A stretch of DNA of 64,000 bases. Origin: Ruegeria atlantica. Its GTDB lineage: Bacteria; Pseudomonadota; Alphaproteobacteria; Rhodobacterales; Rhodobacteraceae. The DNA lies in NCBI RefSeq assembly GCF_001458195.1, contig NZ_CYPU01000039.1:558093-622092 (forward strand). Reading direction: 5' to 3'. Positions 1 through 7,787 of this stretch are shown here, one piece after another. Position numbers and translations under genes: made by a program. Positions within the stretch are counted from its first letter, which is position 1, and every line of letters begins with the position of its first letter. The notes beneath the pieces were generated by a model that was not told where the DNA came from, ran no database searches, and saw nothing but the letters and a program-made list of their open reading frames with translations.

Positions 1-67
1 CTTCCAGCGATACGGATGTCCGATGGCCTTTCAGCGTCAGGGATCGTTTGACCGGGCGTCCGCTCAT
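1..67 (-). CDS. Ribbon-helix-helix domain protein, N-terminal fragment
   Basis: Only the first 22 codons are inside the window; the gene runs off the left edge. The visible start MSGRPVKRSLTLKGHRTSVS resembles the small ribbon-helix-helix (RHH_4-type) proteins that sit next to DUF4169 and fumC in Rhodobacteraceae. The basic, Ser/Thr-rich beta-strand-like start fits an RHH DNA-binding fold. The ATG overlaps the stop of the upstream DUF4169 gene (ATGA), which implies translational coupling. The family assignment rests on a short fragment plus context. Confidence 0.6.
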   Translation of the reverse strand, partial: MSGRPVKRSLTLKGHRTSVSLE

Positions 68-240
68 TTGTCCAACTTACGGCCTTCGTGGTCTTGGTTC
101 AGCTTGTGTTGCTGCTTTTTTGCCAGATCCTTTTCGGCCTTGGTGCGGCCAAAGGCAACGGCATTTTGATCAGCGCGGGCCTTGTTTTCGGTCCGCGCTT
201 TTTCTTTTCGAAATTTGTTCAGATTGACCGGTTCCGTCAT
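64..240 (-). CDS. DUF4169 family small basic protein (58 aa)
   Basis: A 58-residue, highly charged protein beginning [20 protein letters not shown] and ending HEGRKLDK. It is almost entirely Lys, Arg, Glu, Gln and Ala and probably helical, with no membrane segment. I recognise the DUF4169 pattern (V-N-L-N-K-F-R-K near the N terminus, FGRTKAEK in the middle). Function is unknown. It overlaps the following RHH gene by 4 nt (ATGA), and its own ATG overlaps the end of the chorismate mutase gene, so four genes (fumC, chorismate mutase, DUF4169, RHH) form one overlapping minus-strand unit. Reported family members are also found beside RHH proteins. Confidence 0.75.
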   Translation of the reverse strand: MTEPVNLNKFRKEKARTENKARADQNAVAFGRTKAEKDLAKKQQHKLNQDHEGRKLDK

Positions 241-761
241 TGCGCATGTTTCACTTTGGTCAGACTATCGAACAATTCCGCACGGCTGTCATCTGAAAGG
301 CACTCGACATTCACGGTGTCCAGAAAATCAGCCTGCGACGCAGTTGAGACCGGTGGTTGATCCGACAATGTGTCAAGGATTTGCCCGCCCAAATCCAACA
401 GAGCGGGGCGCACCTCGGTCGTCAGATCCGCATAGCTTTCGGGAACAGAGGTTTGGTCTTCGGTCCACCGTTCAATCCAACAGGATTGAATCTCTTTCGC
501 GGCTTCGATCTGCGCTTCAAAAAACAGCTGAGCGCTGTCCGGGTCAACGCCCGCAAGCGCTGCTTGTTCCAAGGTTTTGTCAATCACGACTTTTTCACGC
601 TCAAGGTCTTCGACCGGGCGGTCATTGGCGTGTTTGAACGCAGCAACGTCCTGCATCCATTCCAGCCGAGAGTCGATCAGGTCGAACAGGTCAGCCTGAG
701 CTGAGGTCGCTGTGCCCGCAATAAGCAGGCACAGGCAGGCAGGCTGACGCCACCCGATCAC
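237..761 (-). CDS. Secreted (periplasmic) chorismate mutase, AroQ-gamma type
   Basis: Predicted to convert chorismate to prephenate outside the cytoplasm. Residues 1-23 form a signal peptide (hydrophobic core [14 protein letters not shown] cleavage site). The mature part starts [13 protein letters not shown]. Arg32, Lys43, Asp52 and Arg55 keep the spacing (11, 9 and 3) of catalytic Arg49, Lys60, Asp69 and Arg72 in the secreted Mycobacterium tuberculosis enzyme. [13 protein letters not shown] (about 80-92) supplies the further Gln seen in AroQ active sites. Length 174 aa fits the gamma subclass. The gene overlaps fumC by 4 nt (ATGA). The role of a periplasmic chorismate mutase in free-living bacteria is unsettled. 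The assignment is by motif spacing, not by search. Confidence 0.75.
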   Translation of the reverse strand: MIGWRQPACLCLLIAGTATSAQADLFDLIDSRLEWMQDVAAFKHANDRPVEDLEREKVVIDKTLEQAALAGVDPDSAQLFFEAQIEAAKEIQSCWIERWTEDQTSVPESYADLTTEVRPALLDLGGQILDTLSDQPPVSTASQADFLDTVNVECLSDDSRAELFDSLTKVKHAQ

Positions 762-2149
762 TTGGGGCCGATCATGTGCTCGGGCCGCACGACCGCATCG
801 AATGTCTCCTCATCAACAAAGCCCAGCGCAATGGCCTCTTCCTTGAGGGTCGTGCCGTTCTTATGCGCCGTTTTGGCGACAGTAGTGGCGTTGTCGTAAC
901 CGATGGTCGGGGCCAGCGCCGTGACCAGCATCAGGGATTCCTTCATCAGCTTATCGATGCGTGGTTCATTGGCCTTGATGCCCAGCAGCATACGCTCGGT
1001 AAAGCTGTCGGTGGCATCACCCAGCAGCTGAATGGATTGCAGCAGATTGTACGACATCATTGGATTGTAGACGTTCAACTGGAAATGACCCTGTGAGCCA
1101 GCGAACTTCATCGCCGCATCGTTGCCTATTACATGCGCTGCCACCTGAGTCAGCGCTTCGGCCTGTGTTGGGTTCACCTTGCCGGGCATGATCGACGAAC
1201 CTGGCTCATTCTCCGGCAGGATCAACTCACCCAAGCCAGACCGCGGGCCAGAGCCCAGGAACCGGATGTCGTTGGCGATTTTGTAGCAAGAGCCAGCAAT
1301 AGTCGCCAGCGCGCCCGACAGGAAGACCATAGCATCATGGGCGGCAAGCGCTTCGAATTTGTTGGGCGCGGTAACGAAGGGCAGGCCGGTGATGTCAGCC
1401 ATGTTCTTTGCGACGGCCTCATCCCAGCCATCATGCGTGTTCAGACCGGTGCCGACGGCGGTGCCGCCTTGCGCCAGTTCATAGATGCCGGGCATTGCAG
1501 CCTCGACGCGAGCGATCCCTTGGCGGATCTGGTGCGCATAGCCGCCAAACTCCTGTTCCAGCGTCAAAGGGGTCGCATCCTGAGTGTGTGTGCGACCGAT
1601 TTTGATGATGCCCGCGAATTCTTTCGCTTTGGCTTCCAGTGCCGACGCAAATTTTTCGAGCCCGGGCATGAGCACGTCGCGTACGCTCATCGCTGTGGCA
1701 ATATGCATTGCTGTCGGGAAAGTGTCGTTCGACGACTGCCCCATGTTGCAGTGGTCGTTGGGGTGCACCGGTTCTTTTGAACCGATCACACCACCCATGA
1801 TCTCAATCGCGCGGTTTGCGATGACCTCATTCGAGTTCATGTTCGACTGAGTGCCAGAACCGGTTTGCCAAACGACCAGAGGGAAGTTGTCATCGAACTT
1901 GCCTTCAATCACCTCGCTTGCGGCCTGAATGACGGCATCGGCGATCTCAGCATCCAGCTTGCCGATGGCCTTATTCTCCATCGCGCAGGCCTTTTTTATA
2001 ACGCCCAGCGCCCGTACGATAGCAACGGGTTGCTTTTCCCAGCCGATCGGAAAATTCATGATCGAGCGTTGAGTCTGTGCACCCCAATATTTGTCGGCGG
2101 GAACTTCCAACGGGCCAAAGCTGTCGGATTCGGTGCGGGTCTGGGACAT
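758..2149 (-). CDS. fumC: Class II fumarate hydratase (fumarase C)
   Basis: TCA-cycle enzyme interconverting fumarate and L-malate, a cytoplasmic homotetramer without an Fe-S cluster. The 463-aa length matches the family. Visible motifs are [13 protein letters not shown] (about 96-108), [19 protein letters not shown] (about 131-149), [10 protein letters not shown] (about 185-194) and the fumarase/aspartase signature [10 protein letters not shown] (about 317-326) with the catalytic Ser loop. It heads a minus-strand unit: the stop overlaps the start of the secreted chorismate mutase. A 183-bp divergent spacer separates it from the plus-strand hypothetical gene. No anomaly seen. Confidence 0.97.
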   Translation of the reverse strand: MSQTRTESDSFGPLEVPADKYWGAQTQRSIMNFPIGWEKQPVAIVRALGVIKKACAMENKAIGKLDAEIADAVIQAASEVIEGKFDDNFPLVVWQTGSGTQSNMNSNEVIANRAIEIMGGVIGSKEPVHPNDHCNMGQSSNDTFPTAMHIATAMSVRDVLMPGLEKFASALEAKAKEFAGIIKIGRTHTQDATPLTLEQEFGGYAHQIRQGIARVEAAMPGIYELAQGGTAVGTGLNTHDGWDEAVAKNMADITGLPFVTAPNKFEALAAHDAMVFLSGALATIAGSCYKIANDIRFLGSGPRSGLGELILPENEPGSSIMPGKVNPTQAEALTQVAAHVIGNDAAMKFAGSQGHFQLNVYNPMMSYNLLQSIQLLGDATDSFTERMLLGIKANEPRIDKLMKESLMLVTALAPTIGYDNATTVAKTAHKNGTTLKEEAIALGFVDEETFDAVVRPEHMIGPK

Positions 2150-2332
2150 CGGTCACTCCGTCTAGTATGCAATCGTATGCCGTTTACCCGTGACGGCGTC
2201 ATCGCGCAATCGGCCAGTTGCGCGCACCATAAGCATAAGCCGACCAAAGGTATAGGCGTTGGGGTGGGGCATTTTTCTTTGATGCACAGGTACTAGGACC
2301 ATTGTGTGCGCCTGTGACTGGGGTAGAATAGC

Positions 2333-2920
2333 ATGATCAAAACGCTGGAGGGTCAGGTGCTGCAATTTAACCGGGTTAATCCGCTGCGGCTTATCGCATT
2401 CGCGGTGGGTGCCGTATTCTGGCTTGTCTTTGCCAATCTTCAGGCCCAGGCCGGGGACATCACGCCCTTTATCGGGGATTACGTCGGTTCAGCCAATTTA
2501 ATTGATGATGATGGCACCGAAACCCCACGCGATATGAGCGTTTCGATCCATGAAACGAAAGAAGGGTTCAACGTCAGTTGGAAGACCACGACCTATAAGC
2601 CGGATGGCCGGGTCAAAGATCAATCCTTCTCAATCGATTTCAAGCAATCTGACAGGTCAGACGTTTATTCAGCGGCGATGAAGCGCAATGTGTTTGGTCA
2701 CGAGGTGCCCCTGGACCCGATGCAGGGTGAACCGTTCGTCTGGGGCCGGATCGAGGGCGAGACTCTGACGGTGTTCTCGTTGTTCATTGATGAAAACGGT
2801 GGCTATGAACTGCAGCAGTTTGATCGCACACTGGCCGACGGTGGGCTTAACCTGTCTTTTTCGCGGTTCCGTAACGGGATTAAATCCCGCTCGGTCGATA
2901 CGTTCCTCGAAAAACAGTAA
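2333..2920 (+). CDS. Secreted or lipocalin-like hypothetical protein (195 aa)
   Basis: I do not recognise a named family. The N terminus carries a hydrophobic segment (LRLIAFAVGAVFWLVFANLQAQA, about 18-40) ending in an AQA signal-peptidase-type site. The mature part begins GDITPFIGDYVGSANLIDDDG and is rich in alternating beta-type stretches, FRNGIKSRSVDTFLEKQ at the end, suggestive of a small beta-barrel exported to the periplasm. It is a single gene between divergent fumC and convergent sspB, ended by a strong hairpin. An internal start near residue 12 is possible because the first residues are not typical of a signal peptide. Confidence 0.65.
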   Translation: MIKTLEGQVLQFNRVNPLRLIAFAVGAVFWLVFANLQAQAGDITPFIGDYVGSANLIDDDGTETPRDMSVSIHETKEGFNVSWKTTTYKPDGRVKDQSFSIDFKQSDRSDVYSAAMKRNVFGHEVPLDPMQGEPFVWGRIEGETLTVFSLFIDENGGYELQQFDRTLADGGLNLSFSRFRNGIKSRSVDTFLEKQ

Positions 2921-2941
2921 ACCCCGCGAGAGGCGGGGTTT
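2921..2941. terminator. Hairpin terminator between convergent genes
   Basis: ACCCCGC-GAGAG-GCGGGGT forms a 7-bp GC-rich stem directly after the stop of the plus-strand gene, with short T/A flanks. It lies between that gene and the end of sspB, so it can serve both strands. The T-tract is short. Confidence 0.65.
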
Positions 2942-2953
2942 GTAAGTCTGAGC

Positions 2954-3415
2954 CTACTTTCTGAAGCTGTCCAGTGAAACGACATCCGCGTCTTGCTGGA
3001 CCGGAGTTTCCTCAACCTCAATCGATTCTTCGACGATATGGGTCGCAACCTCATCTTCGTCTTCCGGACTCTCGAAACGCAGTCCGAATTCAACCGACGG
3101 ATCCACGAAGGTTTTGATCGCATTATACGGAATATAAAGCGGTTCTGGTGCGTCACCGAAATTCAGCGTGATCGCGAAACCGTTGTCGCCGACATCAAGG
3201 TTTTCGAACCAGTGCTGCATGACGACTGTCATTTCTTCGGGGTAGCGTTCGCGTAGCCAGTCGGCCAGTTCAACACCGTCCTGCCGTGTGTCGAACGTGA
3301 TAAAGAAATGATGCACCCCAGGCAGACCGTTTTCAGAAACGTTGGTCAGAACCTTCTGAATGAGGCCGCGCATGGCGGTGTGCATCAGGGTTCCATAGTC
3401 AATGTCCTGCGACAT
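2954..3415 (-). CDS. sspB: SspB-alpha, ClpXP adaptor (stringent starvation protein B family)
   Basis: Adaptor that tethers ssrA-tagged proteins to ClpXP for degradation. The 153-aa protein has the alpha-type fold: an N-terminal helix (MSQDIDYGTLMHTAMRGLIQ), the FFITFDTR strand, a LNFGDAPEPLYIPYNAI segment of the substrate-binding core, then an acidic linker (about 112-143) and the C-terminal tail DVVSLDSFRK that in this family docks on the ClpX zinc-binding domain. The tmRNA gene is 2.8 kb away, so tag and adaptor are both in this window. Independent gene; promoter in the 76-bp gap from chrA. Confidence 0.92.
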   Translation of the reverse strand: MSQDIDYGTLMHTAMRGLIQKVLTNVSENGLPGVHHFFITFDTRQDGVELADWLRERYPEEMTVVMQHWFENLDVGDNGFAITLNFGDAPEPLYIPYNAIKTFVDPSVEFGLRFESPEDEDEVATHIVEESIEVEETPVQQDADVVSLDSFRK

Positions 3416-3491
3416 GTTTCTTCCTCAAAAGTGGTTATCTCAAGCATAGGGGATTCGTTCGGAAACGAAAGACCGGGAGTTGGTGGATTGT

Positions 3492-4745
3492 TCAAAGAAA
3501 ATGAAATCCAACTCCGGCCATGGCCATCAGGGCCAAGGTCATTCCCATGCCGAATTTTAGCTTAAATATCAACACCCCGGCCATGAACGTTAATATCAGC
3601 GCTTTTAGGTTCAGTGTTGCAAGTTCGGGCCATGGGATAGTTAGGGGTCCCCATGCCAATTCCGGGATTGTTCCGAAAAGAACGTTAAGAGCAAACCACA
3701 CGGAAAGGTTGAGAATCACGCCGACAACCGCCGCTGTTATCCCGTGCAGGGCTGCGGACAGCCGTGGACGGGCGGCCAGTTGGTCCAGATAAGGTGCGGC
3801 AAGGAAGATCCACAGGAAACACGGAACAAACGTGGCCCAAAGGGCCACCGCACCTGCGGCAAGTGCTAAAGGGATCCCGCCTGAGATCTGCCCTGTCAGC
3901 ATGGCCACAAACTGTGTGACCAGGATCAGAGGACCGGGTGTCGTCTCCGCCAGCCCCAGCGCATCAATCATCTGATCCGTGCTGATCCAATGATATTTGT
4001 CCACGACGGTTTGGGTCATATACGCCAGAACCGCATAGGCGCCGCCGAACGTAACAACAGCCAGGCGGGCGAAAAACCACCCGAGATCGCTCAGCAATTT
4101 CTGACCAGTAACGCTCAGCAACACCAATGGGCCAAGCCATAGGGTCAGCCAGATTGCACCGGTGCGCAGCGGGCGCGTCGCACTTGGGGCGGGGGGCGTT
4201 TGGGCGTTGTTGGCCTCACCCTTGATACTCAGATACCCCCAAAGCGCAGCAGCCAGAATGATCAAGGGAAAAGGCAGGTTAAAGGCAAAGATTGCGACAA
4301 AGCCCAATCCGGCTATTGCCCGGTGCTCCACATCGGTCAGGGCTTTGCGCGACAGGTTTCTAAGCGCCTGAAGGACAATGATGATTACCGTTGCCTTCAC
4401 CCCAAGAAAAGCGGCCTGAACCAGTGGCAGGTCCCCGAAAGCTGCGTAAAGCCCAACCAATACAGCGATGATCAGTGCGCCAGGGATGACGAACAGGCCG
4501 CCGGCGATCAACCCTCCGGTCACGCCCCGCAGCCGCCAGCCGGCATATGTGGCAAGTTGCATGGCCTCGGGGCCGGGCAACAGCATGCAAAGAGACAGCG
4601 CCCGCAGATACGATTGCTCGTCCAGCCACGGACGTTTTTCCACCAATTCCTGATGCATCAGTGAGATTTGCGCCGCAGGCCCCCCAAAGGACAAAAGCCC
4701 GATGCGACCAAAGATACGGACCAGCTCCGATAGGGTCGGGGTCAT
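3492..4745 (-). CDS. chrA: Chromate transporter ChrA, two-domain
   Basis: Inner-membrane chromate efflux protein of the long-chain CHR family (417 aa, two homologous halves of about six membrane segments). N-half motifs are LLSFGGPAAQ (about 17-26) and LPGPEAMQLATYAGWR (about 56-71). C-half counterparts are TFGGAYAVLAYM and LAETTPGPLILVTQFV. The last residues are hydrophobic. The start overlaps the stop of the upstream chrB-like gene by 4 nt, so the two are co-translated. Family members export CrO4(2-); some homologues have other physiological roles, so resistance is inferred. Confidence 0.93.
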   Translation of the reverse strand: MTPTLSELVRIFGRIGLLSFGGPAAQISLMHQELVEKRPWLDEQSYLRALSLCMLLPGPEAMQLATYAGWRLRGVTGGLIAGGLFVIPGALIIAVLVGLYAAFGDLPLVQAAFLGVKATVIIIVLQALRNLSRKALTDVEHRAIAGLGFVAIFAFNLPFPLIILAAALWGYLSIKGEANNAQTPPAPSATRPLRTGAIWLTLWLGPLVLLSVTGQKLLSDLGWFFARLAVVTFGGAYAVLAYMTQTVVDKYHWISTDQMIDALGLAETTPGPLILVTQFVAMLTGQISGGIPLALAAGAVALWATFVPCFLWIFLAAPYLDQLAARPRLSAALHGITAAVVGVILNLSVWFALNVLFGTIPELAWGPLTIPWPELATLNLKALILTFMAGVLIFKLKFGMGMTLALMAMAGVGFHFL

Positions 4746-5557
4746 GATTTGCGGTCCATTGGCCAGTCGTGTTGTTCTTCAAACCCGTCGCGCGCCCAGC
4801 GATACAGCGCATCGTACAAGTGCATTCCTGCAGCAAGGTTTTCGTGATCGTCACGGTATTGCCAGGACAACCCGACAGAGACCGCAAGCAACCCGGCAGC
4901 TTCTGGTGCAAGGTCATGGCGATTGGTGTCTGCGGCCCTAACGATCGTTGCAAGCCGATCCAGCGCGGGCGTGTGTAGCGCGAATTCGTCCAGCATGGTG
5001 TCGAAGGTGCATTTGTCTTGCCGGTGGCTCCAATGAGCGCCTTCGATGTCAAAAGGGGTCGCGTCAAATATTGCAGCGGTGGCGTCGACTTCCGACGGGG
5101 CAACAAACAGAAACCGGGCATTTGAGTCCACAAACCGCCGGATCAGCCAAGGGCAGGCGATGCGATCGATCTTTGGTCGGTGTCGAGTTACCCAAAGGGA
5201 TCCCTTGGACTGCAGCATCGAAAACGCTTTCGCAGGCACACGCGGTGCGTCCGGCATGTCTCGCCACGCAAACATGCCGCCCTCCAGATACTCGGCCTGC
5301 AGACCTTCGCCCCGCAACAAAGAAACGACGGCCTGGCTGAGCTTCTTGCCCTTCTGGCAAATCACGACTGCAGGTCGGTCACCGATCAGGTTGACCAGCC
5401 CTTCGATATCCTTCGCAGGATGGCGTATAGAGCCTGGGATAAGATAGGGGTCAGCCTCAAAATCCGCATCTATACAGATGTCGATCAATATGGGGGATTG
5501 CGGCGTGCCGATCAGTCTTAACAATTGCTTTGGGGTGATCGAGTTTGGTGCGGGCAC
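4742..5557 (-). CDS. chrB: Rhodanese-ChrB fusion, chromate-resistance protein
   Basis: Two domains: an N-terminal rhodanese-like module (about 10-110; active-loop Cys in VVICQKGKKLS, then AEYLEGGMFAW) and a C-terminal ChrB domain (about 120-271; VTRHRPKIDRIACPWLIRRF, FDIEGAHWSHRQDKCTFDTM). ChrB proteins regulate or support chrA. I chose a GTG at 5557 because AGGAGA lies 6 nt upstream (5564-5569); an ATG at 5623 would give 22 more residues without a ribosome site. Operonic with chrA. The fusion with a sulfurtransferase-like domain differs from the classical ChrB N-terminal region, so a regulatory DNA-binding role is not assured. Confidence 0.85.
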   Translation of the reverse strand: MPAPNSITPKQLLRLIGTPQSPILIDICIDADFEADPYLIPGSIRHPAKDIEGLVNLIGDRPAVVICQKGKKLSQAVVSLLRGEGLQAEYLEGGMFAWRDMPDAPRVPAKAFSMLQSKGSLWVTRHRPKIDRIACPWLIRRFVDSNARFLFVAPSEVDATAAIFDATPFDIEGAHWSHRQDKCTFDTMLDEFALHTPALDRLATIVRAADTNRHDLAPEAAGLLAVSVGLSWQYRDDHENLAAGMHLYDALYRWARDGFEEQHDWPMDRKS

Positions 5558-5683
5558 AGCATGTCTCCTGGTTTTGTCGGATACATGCGAAACTTGGGCT
5601 GACGCCTCACGGGGTGTTCGCAATCTTACCCCATGGCACTTGCTACCGCGTAAGCGCTGAGGGGGTCAAGATTGCTTATATGG

Positions 5684-6115
5684 TCAAGCCCAATCCAGCC
5701 TTTGACTGGTCATACACACAGGCAATGTGTCCTGCGGGAACTGGCCGAGCTGTTCGAAGAGTGAGATGAAATCGAACTGGTTATACGCTTCAACCATGCG
5801 CCCGTTTTTAATCCGCCCCATGACGCTGCCCGTGGCTTGAAGCGGGGCACCATTATCGGCGCGCGTTGTGCGCAGGTGAATGATGGCGGATACCCAATCG
5901 CCGTTTTCGATGATTTTGGGCATATCGACCTGAATGTCCCCAAGGATATGGCGAAAGGCCATGACCAGATCCCGGAAATCATCCGCACCGACCTGCATTT
6001 CCGGAATAAGCCCTTCAGCCATGGCTTCGGGGGCGAAATATTGGTCAATCGTGTCGGTATTGCCGTTTTCCCAAACCTCGGAATACCACTCTCTGAGTAG
6101 ATCTGCGTGCGACAT
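5684..6115 (-). CDS. SnoaL-like / NTF2-fold protein
   Basis: A 143-aa cytoplasmic protein of the SnoaL-type ester/polyketide cyclase superfamily. It shows an N-terminal helix (MSHADLLREWYSEVWENGN), the DQYFAPE segment, the central DFRDLVMAFRHILGDIQVDM stretch typical of SnoaL-like proteins, and the GRIKNGRMVEAYNQFDFISLFEQLG ending in which a conserved Asp/Phe strand closes the cone. Substrate is unknown; many members are not polyketide enzymes. It stands alone between chrB and ssrA. Confidence is good for the fold and poor for function. Confidence 0.8.
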   Translation of the reverse strand: MSHADLLREWYSEVWENGNTDTIDQYFAPEAMAEGLIPEMQVGADDFRDLVMAFRHILGDIQVDMPKIIENGDWVSAIIHLRTTRADNGAPLQATGSVMGRIKNGRMVEAYNQFDFISLFEQLGQFPQDTLPVCMTSQRLDWA

Positions 6116-6160
6116 CCCAGCTCTCCTTATTCTGCTGGGGTAAGCATGAGACCAAATAGT

Positions 6161-6189
6161 GAAAAAACTCTGAACATGAACATGCTCAG
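6161..6189 (-). terminator. Rho-independent terminator downstream of ssrA
   Basis: On the minus strand CTGAGCAT-GTTC-ATGTTCAG forms an 8-bp stem followed by a run of six T (6162-6167). It sits about 20 nt past the predicted 3' end of the tmRNA coding piece. Confidence 0.8.
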
Positions 6190-6206
6190 CGAAAAACTCA
6201 GACTTT

Positions 6207-6524
6207 AAGCGGAAAGTGCAGGTTTCTGTTGCCAGGTACCTGCGAACCCCGCCTTACGCGGCTAGGCGCAAGGGCTTAAGTTTCGGTCTTGCTACTGCTT
6301 ACGCAGCAACTGCAACCGGAGCACGATTGTCATTTGCAATTGTACTTTTCGGGCCGATACGGTGGCACCCCGCCGAGACAAAGCTAACCCCTTTAGACGT
6401 TCGTCGATCCTATTTCGGCCCCATGATCCCCAAATGAAGGATGTTGGTGGAGCCGCCGGGTACCGCCCCCGGGTCCGATCCGCTTATTACGAGCGCGTTT
6501 ATGTCCATAGTCCCGAAGGACATA
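6207..6524 (-). ncRNA. ssrA: tmRNA, circularly permuted two-piece (ssrA)
   Basis: Trans-translation RNA that rescues stalled ribosomes. The minus strand first gives the acceptor piece, ending GGCTCCACCA at 6445-6454, then a 22-nt spacer (6423-6444), then the coding piece starting GGGGCCGAAATAGGATCGAC at 6422. GGGGCC pairs with GGCTCC of the other piece and places a G-U at the third pair, the alanyl-tRNA synthetase identity. The tag frame (6337-6299) reads ANDNRAPVAVAA then TAA. A 7-bp hairpin (6500-6506 with 6518-6524) opens the precursor. The exact mature ends are estimated. Permuted order is the known alphaproteobacterial arrangement. Confidence 0.93.
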
Positions 6525-6527
6525 ACC

Positions 6528-6556
6528 TATATAGGTGAGCCAGCAGCCGGATGCAA
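6528..6556 (-). promoter_or_regulatory. ssrA promoter
   Basis: On the minus strand TTGCAT (6556-6551), a 17-nt spacer and TATATA (6533-6528) make a good sigma-70-type promoter placing the start near 6521-6524, exactly at the first tmRNA hairpin. Confidence 0.7.
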
Positions 6557-6596
6557 ACCGGGAATCGTACCGGACGTTGGAAATAATTACAGTGGG

Positions 6597-6959
6597 TTAG
6601 GCGGCCCTATTGATGTTTGCCAGTATCAGCCAAAGTGCAAGAACCAGTTCGATTCCACCAAAAGTAGCCGCCTTGACCAACGGTGGGTTGTCCAGAAAGA
6701 CTGAAACAAACCGGCCCAATGCCGCGCCCGCGTAGACAACCCCCAGCATGGCGTAGGCCATCGGGTTGTTGAGGAACAAAACAGCCACGCCAGTGACGAC
6801 GAAAAGCCCGCCGACCGAGGCACGCATCTCGCTCAGCCCCATGTTGCTGTTGGTGGTGCTCAAATCCAGCGCGCCCAAGGTAAAGCTGGGCGCCAGAAAC
6901 CCGAATAGGCCGAACCCAATGGTCATGAGAGCTGCAATCACGTTCAAAGCGGTGGTCAT
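6597..6959 (-). CDS. DUF4345-like small membrane protein
   Basis: A 120-aa protein with four hydrophobic segments (about 5-25, 46-65, 68-85, 96-116), so an integral inner-membrane protein. The sequence style (IGFGLFGFLAPSF, SEMRASVGGLFVVTGVAVLF, YAGAALGRFVSVFLD) matches DUF4345. The start at 6959 (MTTALNVIAAL) has an AAGGAAAA ribosome site; a longer frame to 7037 reads into the upstream gene. It follows the FCD regulator by 10 nt and is probably co-transcribed with it. Function unknown. The stop is about 70 bp from the tmRNA start. Confidence 0.75.
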   Translation of the reverse strand: MTTALNVIAALMTIGFGLFGFLAPSFTLGALDLSTTNSNMGLSEMRASVGGLFVVTGVAVLFLNNPMAYAMLGVVYAGAALGRFVSVFLDNPPLVKAATFGGIELVLALWLILANINRAA

Positions 6960-6969
6960 TTCATTTTCC

Positions 6970-7701
6970 TTACGCCGGATTACGTCGCTGCTGCGCCACG
7001 TCTTGTGCCAATTGCCTTGTGTAGCTCTCAAGCTCAACTAGCGTCGTGTCCACTTTGGTCGAGTCGCGATCTTCCAGGGCATTGGCGATTTGATTGTGGA
7101 AGGCAATAATTGCTTCCCGGGACCGCGCCGTGAAAGTGATCATGTTCATCAGCGGCTGCATCGCTTCGACCGCTCCGGCCAGTTGATAAGAAAGTACGGG
7201 ATTGCCTGCACCATCCACCAGCGCCCGGTGAAACGCCACGTCCGAGGCGCAGAATGCCTCATCCGTCAGGCCGGGTTGGGATTGGCGGTGAACTTCGGCC
7301 CGCATGGTAGCCAACTGATCCGCTGTACGGCGCTGTGCGGACAAGGCGGCGCAGGCGCGTTCGAGCGCGAAGCGCGCTTCGCAGGCAGTGTCGAAACTGA
7401 CTGCATTCATCGATAGCAACAGGGTCGAGGTCGTGATCTGTTGGGAATACGCGCCCTCGAAACTTAACCGGTTCACAAATGCACCACCGCTTGCACCGCG
7501 TTGCGTGCGGATCAGGGATTGCGCCGCAAGACGCTTCAATGCCTCCCGCACGGTTGGGCGAGATACCTTGAATTGCTCGGACAATTCCGCCTCGGAGGGC
7601 AAACGTTCATCCACGATCAATTCGCCCGAGATGATTGCGTCACGAATGGCCTGAGCGATCTGCGCAGACAGATCAGCAGGTTTTTTTGGGTCGATTTTCA
7701 T
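6970..7701 (-). CDS. GntR-family regulator, FadR/FCD subfamily; candidate regulator of the dmdA operon
   Basis: A 243-aa transcription factor. The N-terminal winged helix (about 5-75) shows GELIVDERLPSEAELSEQFKVSRPTVREALKRL followed by the wing. The C-terminal FCD ligand domain (about 95-230) has the metal/ligand-type residues in DVAFHRALVDGAGNPVL and HNQIANALEDRD. FCD members usually sense organic acids. It is divergent from the DUF2182-DUF1326-DinB-dmdA-acuI operon with an 86-bp spacer holding tandem GTCTGAC elements. A GntR gene beside dmdA is known from Ruegeria; control of dmdA here is inference. Confidence 0.9.
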   Translation of the reverse strand: MKIDPKKPADLSAQIAQAIRDAIISGELIVDERLPSEAELSEQFKVSRPTVREALKRLAAQSLIRTQRGASGGAFVNRLSFEGAYSQQITTSTLLLSMNAVSFDTACEARFALERACAALSAQRRTADQLATMRAEVHRQSQPGLTDEAFCASDVAFHRALVDGAGNPVLSYQLAGAVEAMQPLMNMITFTARSREAIIAFHNQIANALEDRDSTKVDTTLVELESYTRQLAQDVAQQRRNPA

Positions 7702-7730
7702 ATTCCGGGGACCGTCGGTGAATTTTTATT

Positions 7731-7757
7731 TGTCTGACATTTAAAAGTCTGACATTT
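7731..7757. promoter_or_regulatory. Tandem GTCTGACATTT repeats, candidate GntR operator
   Basis: Two direct copies of GTCTGACATTT at 7732-7742 and 7747-7757, 15 bp apart. The first lies in the near-palindrome TGTC-T-GACA, and both contain the GTNNNAC core usual for FadR-subfamily operators. They fall in the divergent spacer between the FCD regulator and the DUF2182 gene, 31 bp before the GTG at 7788. Confidence 0.55.
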
Positions 7758-7787
7758 GAAAAGCAAGGATTGAGTCGGGAGGAGCGC

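Noticed and set aside
6216..6437. Plus-strand 73-codon frame
   Set aside because: Antisense to the tmRNA coding piece; no ribosome site and no recognisable sequence.
6441..6704. Plus-strand 87-codon frame
   Set aside because: It reads across the tmRNA acceptor piece on the opposite strand and into the DUF4345 gene.
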